Origin: Motiliproteus sediminis
Lineage (GTDB): Bacteria; Pseudomonadota; Gammaproteobacteria; Pseudomonadales; Balneatricaceae
NCBI RefSeq assembly: GCF_017912535.1
Contig: NZ_JAERQK010000005.1
Span: 124,001-188,000 of the forward strand
Length of the DNA stretch: 64,000 bases
Direction of reading: 5' to 3'
Position 1 is the stretch's first letter. Every line of letters starts with the position of its first letter. Shown piece by piece: positions 44,085 through 52,057 of this stretch. The notes below the pieces were generated by a model. That model was not told where the DNA came from. It saw only the letters and a list, made by a program, of their open reading frames with translations, and searched no databases. A program made the position numbers and the translations under genes.

Positions 44085-45404
44085 ATGTTTACAACCAGTC
44101 GACTACTGCGCTGGTTTTTGCTCGGTGCGATGACTTTGGCGCCATCGTTAGTGCTGGCAGATGAGCAGTTTATCCCCATCCCCAGCTACCGGACCGGCCC
44201 ATACGGGGGCGGCGGCAGCGCGATTTTTGGCGGCATGATCGATTACTACAACCTGATTAATGAGCGGGATGGCGGTGTTAATGGCGTCCGGCTGGTGTGG
44301 GAGGAGTGCGAGACGGAGTACCGTACCCCCAAGGCGGTGGCCTGTTACGAGCAGCTCAAGCACAAGGGTGAAAAAGGCGCATCGTTGTTCCAGTTCGTCA
44401 GTACCGGTGCCACCTACGCGGTGCTGGAGCGTGCGCGGGAGGATCGGATACCGCTGTTGTCCATCGGCTACGGGCGTACCGACTCGGCTGATGGTCGGGT
44501 ATTTCCTTATGTTTTTCCATTGGTGACCACCTACTGGAGTCAGAACAGCGCCAAGATTCGCTTTATCGGCCTGCAGGAAGGGGGGATGGACAAACTGCGG
44601 GGTAAGGTGATCGTTAACCTGCACCATGGTTCGGGTTATGGCCGGGAAACCATCCCCATTCTTGACAAGCAGGCGCACCTTTACGGTTTTAAGGTGGTGC
44701 ATATCGAAGTGCCTCACCCGGGTACGGAGCAGCAGTCACAGTGGCTCAAGATCCGACGGCTGCAGCCCGATTGGGTGATTCTGCGTGGCTGGGGCGTAAT
44801 GAATCCGACTGCATTGAAAACTGCATTCCAGTCCGGTTTTCCCCGAGACCGTATCGTTGGGGTCTGGTTTGCGGGCGCAGAAGAGGATGTGGAGCCGGCA
44901 GGTGAAGCGGCCATCGGCTTTGTTGCTGCTGGCTTTCACCCCGGGGGAGATGGCTTTCCCGTGCATGCGGATCTGCGTCGATACATCTACGAGGCGGGGC
45001 GCGGCGACCTTGAGGACGACAGCCGGTTCGGCAGTGTGTATTACAACCGCGGGCTGATTACGGCGATGATATCGGTTGAGGGGATTCGAACTGCGCAGGC
45101 CCGCTTCGGGGAGCGCACTCTCAGTGGAGAGGAGATTCGCTGGGGTTTCGAAAACCTGCGACTGACCGAAGAAGACCTGGCCCGGCTGGGATTCAAAGGG
45201 CTGGCGCAGTCGCTGGAGGTGAGTTGTGCTGACCATGAAGGTGGCGGCGCAGTGATGTTCTCCCGTTGGGATGGCAGCAAGTGGGTTCAGTTGACCGACT
45301 GGATTGAGGCCGACAAGGAGCTGGTGCGTCCGATGATTGAAGCGTCGGCGGCGCGCTACGCTGAAGAGCACGGTATCACCCCGCGGGATTGTAGTGGCGG
45401 CTGA
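44085..45404 (+). CDS. Branched-chain amino acid ABC transporter substrate-binding protein (orphan)
   Basis: A 439-residue periplasmic binding protein of the LivJ/LivK type (Peripla_BP_6 fold). The signal peptide is MFTTSRLLRWFLLGAMTLAP and on to LVLA. The mature part contains IFGGMIDYYNLINERDGGVN and a second-lobe stretch DRIVGVWFAGAEEDVEPAG. I chose ATG 44085, which has GGAGAG upstream; 44070 is also in frame. No permease or ATPase gene is adjacent, so partner proteins must be encoded elsewhere. It is divergent from liuR with a shared operator candidate, suggesting co-regulation with branched-chain catabolism. Ligand identity is inferred from context. Confidence 0.8.
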   Translation: MFTTSRLLRWFLLGAMTLAPSLVLADEQFIPIPSYRTGPYGGGGSAIFGGMIDYYNLINERDGGVNGVRLVWEECETEYRTPKAVACYEQLKHKGEKGASLFQFVSTGATYAVLERAREDRIPLLSIGYGRTDSADGRVFPYVFPLVTTYWSQNSAKIRFIGLQEGGMDKLRGKVIVNLHHGSGYGRETIPILDKQAHLYGFKVVHIEVPHPGTEQQSQWLKIRRLQPDWVILRGWGVMNPTALKTAFQSGFPRDRIVGVWFAGAEEDVEPAGEAAIGFVAAGFHPGGDGFPVHADLRRYIYEAGRGDLEDDSRFGSVYYNRGLITAMISVEGIRTAQARFGERTLSGEEIRWGFENLRLTEEDLARLGFKGLAQSLEVSCADHEGGGAVMFSRWDGSKWVQLTDWIEADKELVRPMIEASAARYAEEHGITPRDCSGG

Positions 45405-45430
45405 GCCGGTTATTTCCGGCTAATATTTTC
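45404..45430 (+). terminator. Possible terminator after the solute-binding gene
   Basis: AGCCGG, a TTATTT loop and CCGGCT form a six-pair stem followed by a weakly T-rich AATATTTTC. Modest support. Confidence 0.35.
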
Positions 45431-45473
45431 GTAGCAGCAAGAGGCTGGCGGAGGGATTTTTTTTGCGGTATGG

Positions 45474-45489
45474 TTGACGTTAACGTAAA
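45474..45489. promoter_or_regulatory. LiuR-like operator, site 2
   Basis: TTGACGTTAACGTAAA, 68 bases before the thiolase start. It is the best of the three copies: the core ACGTTAACGT is a perfect palindrome. The TTGACG half could itself act as a -35 box, so binding would repress. Confidence 0.7.
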
Positions 45490-45556
45490 CGGCACTTGTC
45501 GATGTGGCAGGTTATCAAGCGACCGCATCGATACAGAAGATTAAGAGAGAGTTGAG

Positions 45557-46738
45557 ATGGCTGACCAGGATATTGTGATTGTTGCCGCTGCCCGTACCCC
45601 TATGGGGGGGTTACAAGGGGTCTTGAGTAGTGTGCGTGCGCCGGATCTGGGGGCGGCCGCTATCGCCGCAGTGGTTGAGCGTGCCGGGCTTGCCGCCGAT
45701 GATGTCGATGAGGTGGTCATGGGCTGCGTGCTGCCCGCTGGTCAGGGGCAGGCGCCGGCGCGTCAGGCAGCGTTGGGCGCTGGACTGCCGCTGGCCGCCG
45801 GCTGCACCACCATCAACAAGATGTGTGGTTCTGGCATGAAGGCGGTGATGCTGGCGCACGACCAGATCAAGGCAGGAAGCGCCGCTGTTATGGTGGCCGG
45901 GGGGATGGAGAGCATGAGCCTGTCGCCTTACCTGCTGCCCAAGGCCCGCACCGGGATGCGGATGGGGCATGGGCAGGTGATTGACTCCATGTTCTTTGAC
46001 GGTCTGGAAGACGCTTATGAGGGCGGTCTGATGGGCAGCTTTGCCCAGGCGACGGCGGACCAGTACGGGGTGACCCGCGAAGCGATGGACGATTTTGCCA
46101 TCGCTTCGCTGACCAAAGCATTGGCAGCCATTGAGAAGGGTGATTTCAAAGCCGAAATCGCGCCGGTCAGCATCAAGGGGCGCAAGGGCGAGTTGCTGGT
46201 GGATACCGACGAGCAGCCGGGCAATGCACGGATCGACAAGATTCGAGATCTGCGTCCGGCGTTTAAGAGCGATGGCACCGTTACGGCCGCCAACTCCAGC
46301 TCCATCTCTGACGGCGGATCAGCGCTGTTGTTGATGAGTGCAGCAGAAGCGAGCCGACGGGGGGTGCAACCGCTGGCGCGTATCGTCGGTCACTCCACTC
46401 ACGCGCAAAAGCCGGCCGAATTTACCATAGCGCCTATCGGCGCCATCACCAAACTGCTGGAGCGCTGTGGCTGGAGTAAAGACGATGTCGATCTTTATGA
46501 GATCAACGAGGCCTTTGCGGTAGTCACCATGTTGGCCCAGCAGGAGCTGGGGCTGGATGCAGACAAGGTCAACATTCATGGGGGCGCCTGTGCACTAGGG
46601 CACCCGATCGGTTCCTCCGGGTCGAGGATTCTGGTGACCCTGCTTTACGCCCTCAAGCATCAGGGGTTGAAGCGCGGGGTGGCGTCGCTCTGCATTGGTG
46701 GTGGTGAGGCGACCGCGGTCGCGGTGGAGCTGCTGTAA
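45557..46738 (+). CDS. Acetyl-CoA C-acetyltransferase (thiolase)
   Basis: Forms or cleaves acetoacetyl-CoA; 393 residues. The nucleophile Cys90 lies in TTINKMCGSGMKAVM; the His motif NEAFAVV and the second Cys in LCIGGGEATAVAVEL complete the active site, as in biosynthetic-type thiolases. The LiuR-like site upstream points to a role in isoleucine or leucine breakdown. It could equally supply acetoacetyl-CoA for HMG-CoA synthase or for PHA. It is a single gene between two regulated units, convergent with araC. Confidence 0.9.
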   Translation: MADQDIVIVAAARTPMGGLQGVLSSVRAPDLGAAAIAAVVERAGLAADDVDEVVMGCVLPAGQGQAPARQAALGAGLPLAAGCTTINKMCGSGMKAVMLAHDQIKAGSAAVMVAGGMESMSLSPYLLPKARTGMRMGHGQVIDSMFFDGLEDAYEGGLMGSFAQATADQYGVTREAMDDFAIASLTKALAAIEKGDFKAEIAPVSIKGRKGELLVDTDEQPGNARIDKIRDLRPAFKSDGTVTAANSSSISDGGSALLLMSAAEASRRGVQPLARIVGHSTHAQKPAEFTIAPIGAITKLLERCGWSKDDVDLYEINEAFAVVTMLAQQELGLDADKVNIHGGACALGHPIGSSGSRILVTLLYALKHQGLKRGVASLCIGGGEATAVAVELL

Positions 46739-46786
46739 GCCGGCGATCACCGCAACATAATCCAGATCGGGTCGCTGGCTTGGGGA

Positions 46787-47677
46787 CTAATAATCAGGCC
46801 AAGCCCCCAGCCGCAGCTTGCGGTAGGCGGTGGGGGATATGCCCATCACCTTCTTGAAGATGCGAGAGAAATAATAGGCGTCATCATAGCCGACGGCGTA
46901 GCCGATCTCGCTGATGGTCTGCACACCCAGATCCAGCAGTTGGCAGGAGTGTTCGATCTTGAGGTTGATAAAGTGATTGATCGGGCTGGTGCCGGTCAGT
47001 GCCTTATAACGCTTGGCGAAGTGGTATTTGGACAGGTTGGCCAGCGCGGCCAGGTTGTCGAGATCCAGCTGGCGGTGCAGGTTGGCTTGCATATGACTGT
47101 GGATCAGATCGAGGTCGAACCCCGGCTGGTTTGACGGGGCGGTTCGCAGCAACGCAGCGTAGCTGAGGATCTGTCGCAGTTGGTTGGCGGTATGCAGCAG
47201 CGGGCGTAGTTGGTAACCGCTGCGCCTGACCTGCAGCAGGCTGTCGAAGTCGGCCGTCAGCTTGGCGTTACGACCCACCTGCATCAGCGGGCGCTCGTAG
47301 CGGACCGCCAGATTGAGGCAGAACTGCTCTGCCAGGCGACCATCGAAATGGACCCAGTAGATGGTCCATGGCTGGGTGTCGCTGGCCGCGTATGCGTGCG
47401 CCAGCCCTTTGGGAAGGATCAGCAGGTGGCCTGCTTCGACCTCGAAAGTCTGTGCCCCGACGCGGAGCCAGCCGCTGCCATCGACGCAGTAGATCAGCAG
47501 GTAGTCGTCATGACTGTCGCGATCCATGTGATGGCCGCGCGCTTGCAGATAGTGTCCTGTGCCAAGGGGGTAAAGCTCCTGGCTGATGGGGTGCTGCTGC
47601 AACTGGCGCACCAGGGCGCGGGGCACCACGTAACGGGTGCTGTGCGGTGGCAGGGGCCAACTGGATGGGGTGCTCAC
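46787..47677 (-). CDS. AraC-family transcriptional regulator
   Basis: A 296-residue regulator with an N-terminal cupin-like sensing domain (SHDDYLLIYCVDGSGWLRVG, then GHLLILPKGLAHAYAAS). The C-terminal AraC DNA-binding domain has two helix-turn-helix units (DNLAALANLSKYHFAKRYKA and TISEIGYAVGYDDAYYFSRI, ending FKKVMGISPTAYRK). It is divergent from the isobutyryl-CoA dehydrogenase operon across a 192-base gap, and so a good candidate to control valine catabolism. The effector is unknown; the cupin could bind a pathway intermediate. Confidence 0.9.
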   Translation of the reverse strand: MSTPSSWPLPPHSTRYVVPRALVRQLQQHPISQELYPLGTGHYLQARGHHMDRDSHDDYLLIYCVDGSGWLRVGAQTFEVEAGHLLILPKGLAHAYAASDTQPWTIYWVHFDGRLAEQFCLNLAVRYERPLMQVGRNAKLTADFDSLLQVRRSGYQLRPLLHTANQLRQILSYAALLRTAPSNQPGFDLDLIHSHMQANLHRQLDLDNLAALANLSKYHFAKRYKALTGTSPINHFINLKIEHSCQLLDLGVQTISEIGYAVGYDDAYYFSRIFKKVMGISPTAYRKLRLGAWPDY

Positions 47678-47869
47678 AAAAAGAGGGCCTTTGATCGTAG
47701 CCAGATGACAAGATAGTCCATCATTCGGGCAATTTTATCAATCCGGGCGATGGCGGTGCTGTGCTTCAATGACAGCATCTAAAGGGGTGTGCTGCCACAA
47801 TAACGGGTCAGGCCGTGGGGTGGTGCAGGCTGATAACCATAAGAACAAGACAACAGAAGAGAACGCGTT

Positions 47870-49027
47870 ATGGATTTCAATCTGACTGAAGACCAGATCG
47901 CCTTCGCCGAAGCGGCGCGGGCATTTGCCGAACAGGAGCTGGCGCCCAACGCGGCGGAGTGGGATCAGCAAGCGATCTTTCCCGTCGAGGTGTTGCAAAA
48001 GGCCGGTGAGCTGGGATTCTGCGCCATCTACACCCCGGAAGAAGCGGGTGGTATGGGGCTGACCCGTATGGATGCCCATATTATCTTCGAGCAGTTGGCG
48101 ATGGGCTGTACCTCGACCACCGCGTTCCTCACCATTCACAACATGGTGTCCTGGATGATCGGCTCCTTTGGTAACGCTGAAACTATCGAAAAGTGGTGCC
48201 CGAGTCTGGTCACCGGCGAGCTGCTCGGCTCCTACTGTCTGACCGAGCCCAACGCCGGTTCTGATGCCGCTTCACTGAAAACCAGCGCCCGCCGCGACGG
48301 CGACGACTACATCCTTAACGGCAGCAAGTGCTTTATCTCCGGTGCCGGCTCCACCGATGTGCTGGTGGTCATGGCGCGTACCGGTGGTGAAGGTGCCGCG
48401 GGTATCTCTGCCTTTGCGGTAGACGCCAAGCTGCCGGGTATCAGCTACGGCCGTAAAGAGGACAAGATGGGCTGGAACAGCCAGCCGACCCGCATGATCA
48501 CCTTCGAAGATGTGCGGATTCCGGCGTCTTGCCGGCTTGGCGAAGAGGGTGAGGGCTTTAAGTTCGCCATGAAAGGTCTCGATGGCGGGCGGATCAATAT
48601 CGCTACCTGCTCTCTGGGTACCGCTCAGCAGGCACTTAACAACGCCATGGATTATCTGCACGAGCGCAAGCAGTTCGGGCGCGAGCTGGGGCAGTTCCAG
48701 GGGCTGCAGTTTGAGTTGGCGGATCTGGCCACCGAGCTGGTGGCGGCGCGTCAACTGGTGCGTTTGGCGGCGTTCAAGCTCGACCACGATGATGCCGACA
48801 AGACCACCTACTGCGCCATGGCCAAACGCTACGCCACCGATATCGGCTTCAAGGTGTGTGACGGGGCGCTGCAGTTGTATGGCGGCAACGGCTATATCAA
48901 AGAGTATCCGATGGAGCGTTTTGTACGCGATACCCGGGTACACCGCATTCTCGAAGGCACCAACGAAATCATGCGGGTCATTATCGCCCGCCGTCTGTTG
49001 ATGACCGATGCCGCCCGTATCGTATAA
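47870..49027 (+). CDS. Isobutyryl-CoA dehydrogenase (acyl-CoA dehydrogenase family)
   Basis: An FAD-dependent dehydrogenase of 385 residues. N-terminal helices begin MDFNLTEDQIAFAEAARAFA; the middle has LTEPNAGSDAASLKTSARRD and CFISGAG; the C-terminal region reads YGGNGYIKEYPMERFVRDTR and LEGTNEIMRVIIARRLL, where Glu of LEGT is the likely catalytic base. The following genes encode the next three steps of valine degradation, so isobutyryl-CoA is the most likely substrate; short-chain acyl-CoA or 2-methylbutyryl-CoA are alternatives. It is the first gene of the operon. Confidence 0.87.
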   Translation: MDFNLTEDQIAFAEAARAFAEQELAPNAAEWDQQAIFPVEVLQKAGELGFCAIYTPEEAGGMGLTRMDAHIIFEQLAMGCTSTTAFLTIHNMVSWMIGSFGNAETIEKWCPSLVTGELLGSYCLTEPNAGSDAASLKTSARRDGDDYILNGSKCFISGAGSTDVLVVMARTGGEGAAGISAFAVDAKLPGISYGRKEDKMGWNSQPTRMITFEDVRIPASCRLGEEGEGFKFAMKGLDGGRINIATCSLGTAQQALNNAMDYLHERKQFGRELGQFQGLQFELADLATELVAARQLVRLAAFKLDHDDADKTTYCAMAKRYATDIGFKVCDGALQLYGGNGYIKEYPMERFVRDTRVHRILEGTNEIMRVIIARRLLMTDAARIV

Positions 49028-49038
49028 GGAGACCGCTG

Positions 49039-49815
49039 ATGAGTGACAAAATTTTACTGGAAAAGCGCGGCCATGTTGCGCTGCTGACCATGAACAATCC
49101 GCCGGCCAATACCTGGACTGAGGCGAGTTTGAAGGAGCTTAAGTCAACGGTTGCTGATCTCAATGAGGATCGTGACGTTTACGCACTGGTGATCACCGGC
49201 CAGGGCGAGAAATTCTTCTCCGCCGGTGCTGACTTGAACCTGTTTGCTGACGGCGATTTTGGTGTGGCGCGCAACATGTCACGCTACTTCGGTGAAGCGT
49301 TTGAGGCGTTGAGCCAGTTCCGCGGCGTTTCGATCGCAGCCATCAACGGCTTCGCCATGGGCGGCGGTCTGGAAGTGGCGTTGGCCTGTGATCTGCGGGT
49401 TGCGGAAGAGCAGGCGCAGATGGCACTGCCGGAAGCCAAAGTGGGGCTGCTGCCCTGCGCCGGCGGTACCCAGAATCTGCTCAACCTGACCAGCATGGCC
49501 TGGGCCAAGCGGCTGATCCTTTGCGGTGAACGGGTTAAAGCAGATAAAGCGCTGGAGATCGGTCTGGTGGAAGAGGTCGTGCCTCAGGGCGGCGCTCTGG
49601 ACCGGGCATTGGCGCTGGCAGCGCAGGTGGCCGAGCAAAGCCCGTCGTCGGTGGCAGCCTGCAAAACCCTGATTCAGTTAAACCATCAGCGTAACAACGC
49701 GCAGACACTGCCCGCCGAACGCGAGCTGTTTGTGGATCTGTTCCATACCGAAGACCAGAAGGAGGGCGTCAATGCGTTTCTCGAGAAACGTAAGCCCGAA
49801 TGGAAGAATCGCTGA
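49039..49815 (+). CDS. Enoyl-CoA hydratase (probable methacrylyl-CoA hydratase)
   Basis: A crotonase-family hydratase of 258 residues. The oxyanion-hole stretches are FFSAGADLNLF and AINGFAMGGGLEVALACDLR; the catalytic Glu region is LPEAKVGLLPCAGGTQNL. It lies 11 bases after the dehydrogenase and before the hydrolase gene, fitting hydration of methacrylyl-CoA to 3-hydroxyisobutyryl-CoA in the valine pathway. Confidence 0.87.
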   Translation: MSDKILLEKRGHVALLTMNNPPANTWTEASLKELKSTVADLNEDRDVYALVITGQGEKFFSAGADLNLFADGDFGVARNMSRYFGEAFEALSQFRGVSIAAINGFAMGGGLEVALACDLRVAEEQAQMALPEAKVGLLPCAGGTQNLLNLTSMAWAKRLILCGERVKADKALEIGLVEEVVPQGGALDRALALAAQVAEQSPSSVAACKTLIQLNHQRNNAQTLPAERELFVDLFHTEDQKEGVNAFLEKRKPEWKNR

Positions 49816-49864
49816 GATATCGGTATCCACCGGCAGCTAAGAAACCGAGTGCAAGGAGACACCC

Positions 49865-50968
49865 ATGACGGCCGTACTGTTTAACGAATTTCTGGCGCGT
49901 AACGGCAAGCGCATCATTCAGGCCACGCTGAATTCCGAGAAAAGCCTGAATGCCCTGACCCTGGAGATGATCCGCCAGCTGACGCCAAAGTTGGCTGAGT
50001 GGGAGCAGGACGACAGCGTCGCTGCGGTGATTCTGGATGGTGCCGGCTCCAAGGCTTTTTGCGCCGGTGGTGATATACGCAATCTGTATCTCGGTATGGT
50101 GGGCGAGGGCGAAGCCGGTTTCTGCGAGACCTTCTTTACCGAGGAGTACCGGCTCGACTACGCCATTCATACCTTCGCCAAACCCTTTATCGTCTGGGGC
50201 AGCGGTATCGTCATGGGGGGCGGTCTGGGGCTGATGGCCGGCGCCAACTATCGGGTGGTCACTGAAACCTCCCGCATTGCGATGCCTGAAGTCAGCATCG
50301 GCCTCTATCCTGATGTCGGCGGCACCTGGTTTCTCAACCATATGCCCGGCCGGGTCGGCTTATTCCTGGGACTGACCGCCAGCCAGCTCAATGCCGCTGA
50401 CTGCCGTTACGTGGGGCTGGGCGACCGTTTCATCCACAGCAGCCACAAAGAGGCGCTGATCGAACTACTGCGGGGGCATGATTGGGGCGAAGGGCTGAGC
50501 GAACTGCACCACGGGGTAAACACCGTATTGCGGGCGCTGGAGCAGCAATCCATGGCTGTGCTGCCCGAATCCAACGTGCTGACCCACTTCGACCAGATTG
50601 CGGCGTTGATGGACCACTATGAACTGGCTGATATCGTGGACGCGATTCTGGCGCTGGAGAGCGACGACCGGTGGTTGCAGAAAGCGCAGGCGGCGGTCAG
50701 ACACGGCAGTCCGGCGGCAATGGCCATTATTTTCAAACAGCTGCGCCGCGGCAAACATCTGTCGTTGCTGCAGGTGTTTGAAAGTGAACTCGACCTGTCG
50801 GTGAACTGTACTCGTGCTGGCGAGATGGCCGAAGGGGTGCGTGCGCTGTTGATCGACAAGGATGGCAAACCGGGCTGGCGCTTCAAGTCGCTGGCGGAGG
50901 TAGATCATGACTGGATCGACGCGCTGTTTGTATCGCCCTGGCCGTCGGGGCGACCGGTACTGGGGTAA
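49865..50968 (+). CDS. 3-Hydroxyisobutyryl-CoA hydrolase
   Basis: A crotonase-fold thioesterase of 367 residues. Family features are FCAGGDIRNLYLG, GSGIVMGGGLGLMAGANYRV, MPEVSIGLYPDVGGTWFLNH and the C-terminal GVRALLIDKDGKPGWRFKSL, which separate this group from hydratases. It releases free 3-hydroxyisobutyrate, the substrate of the next gene product. RBS AAGGAG precedes ATG 49865 by 5-6 bases. Confidence 0.92.
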   Translation: MTAVLFNEFLARNGKRIIQATLNSEKSLNALTLEMIRQLTPKLAEWEQDDSVAAVILDGAGSKAFCAGGDIRNLYLGMVGEGEAGFCETFFTEEYRLDYAIHTFAKPFIVWGSGIVMGGGLGLMAGANYRVVTETSRIAMPEVSIGLYPDVGGTWFLNHMPGRVGLFLGLTASQLNAADCRYVGLGDRFIHSSHKEALIELLRGHDWGEGLSELHHGVNTVLRALEQQSMAVLPESNVLTHFDQIAALMDHYELADIVDAILALESDDRWLQKAQAAVRHGSPAAMAIIFKQLRRGKHLSLLQVFESELDLSVNCTRAGEMAEGVRALLIDKDGKPGWRFKSLAEVDHDWIDALFVSPWPSGRPVLG

Positions 50969-51015
50969 CTGCAACCGCAGGGATTCGTCAACAGAACAAC
51001 AATAAGGTGAACAAC

Positions 51016-51906
51016 ATGGCAAAAATCGCATTCGTAGGTTTGGGCAATATGGGCGGGCCGATGGCCGCCAATCTGGTGAAGAACGGTCACGAGGTGCACG
51101 TATTCGACCTGTCGCCGGCGGCGTTGGAGCACGCCGTTGAGGCGGGTGCCGTGGCGGCGAGTTCGGCCATCGAAGCGGCCGAAGGGGTAGAGTATCTGAT
51201 CACCATGCTGCCAGCCGGCAAGCACGTGGAATCGGTGCTGGTCAGCGGCGATGCTTTGCTGGACCGGGTGGGTAGCAACTGTCTGGTAATCGACAGCAGC
51301 ACCATCGATGCCGATACCGCTCGTAAGCTGGCCCAGGCGGCAAAAGACCGGTGCATCGAGTTTGTCGATGCACCGGTTTCCGGCGGGGTAGCCGGGGCCG
51401 CGGCGGGTACGTTGGCGTTTATGGTGGGTGGTTCCGATGCGGCCTTCGCCAAGGCCAAGCCGGTGCTGGAGTGCATGGGGCAGAACATTTTTCACGCTGG
51501 CGACAGCGGTGCCGGGCAGGTGGCCAAGGCCTGCAACAACATGCTGCTGGCGATCCATATGGCGGGTACCGCCGAGGCATTGAACCTGGGTATCAACAAC
51601 GGCCTGGATCCGGCGGTGCTGTCGGAGATCATGCTCAAGAGCTCCGGCCGCAATTGGTCGCTGGAGGTCTACAATCCGGTACCCGGGGTGCAGGAAGGTT
51701 CCGCCGCCAGCCGTAATTACGAGGGCGGCTTTATGACCGACCTGATGTGCAAAGACCTCGGATTGGCAATGGAAGCGAGTCAGAGCAGCGGCTCGCCGGT
51801 GCCGATGGGGTCTGCTGCCCGCGGCTTGTTCAATCTACATCAGTCGCAGGGCAACGGTCGACTGGATTTCTCCAGCGTATTTCGCCTGTTCGAGCGTAAA
51901 AACTGA
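51016..51906 (+). CDS. mmsB: 3-Hydroxyisobutyrate dehydrogenase
   Basis: Oxidises 3-hydroxyisobutyrate to methylmalonate semialdehyde with NAD. It has 296 residues. The nucleotide fold begins AKIAFVGLGNMGGPMAANL; the substrate loop is FVDAPVSGGVAGAAAGTLAF; the catalytic Lys is in GQVAKACNNMLLAIHM. I chose ATG 51016 with AAGGTGA upstream; GTG 51007 is in frame. It is the last gene of the valine operon and is followed by a strong terminator. The next enzyme, methylmalonate-semialdehyde dehydrogenase (mmsA), is not in the window. Confidence 0.94.
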   Translation: MAKIAFVGLGNMGGPMAANLVKNGHEVHVFDLSPAALEHAVEAGAVAASSAIEAAEGVEYLITMLPAGKHVESVLVSGDALLDRVGSNCLVIDSSTIDADTARKLAQAAKDRCIEFVDAPVSGGVAGAAAGTLAFMVGGSDAAFAKAKPVLECMGQNIFHAGDSGAGQVAKACNNMLLAIHMAGTAEALNLGINNGLDPAVLSEIMLKSSGRNWSLEVYNPVPGVQEGSAASRNYEGGFMTDLMCKDLGLAMEASQSSGSPVPMGSAARGLFNLHQSQGNGRLDFSSVFRLFERKN

Positions 51907-51947
51907 GGCGCGAATACGTGCGCCGTGGGCTGAAATGTAACGAATTG

Positions 51948-51973
51948 AAATGCCCCTTGCGGGGCATTTTTTT
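51948..51973 (+). terminator. Rho-independent terminator of the valine operon
   Basis: AAATGCCCC (51948-51956), a TTGC loop and GGGGCATTT (51961-51969), followed by T to 51973. Confidence 0.92.
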
Positions 51974-51989
51974 GCGGCCTAGAGTGCCG

Positions 51990-52005
51990 TTTACGTTAGC
52001 GTAAT
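51990..52005. promoter_or_regulatory. LiuR-like operator, site 3
   Basis: TTTACGTTAGCGTAAT, 53 bases before the prpE start. Read on the other strand it is ATTACGCTAACGTAAA, very close to sites 1 and 2. It suggests that the prpE-HSD10-maoC unit belongs to the same regulon. Confidence 0.65.
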
Positions 52006-52057
52006 TACGCATTGGCCAATTGATGGCAGTGATAACAATAATAAGGAGAGTGTTCGC

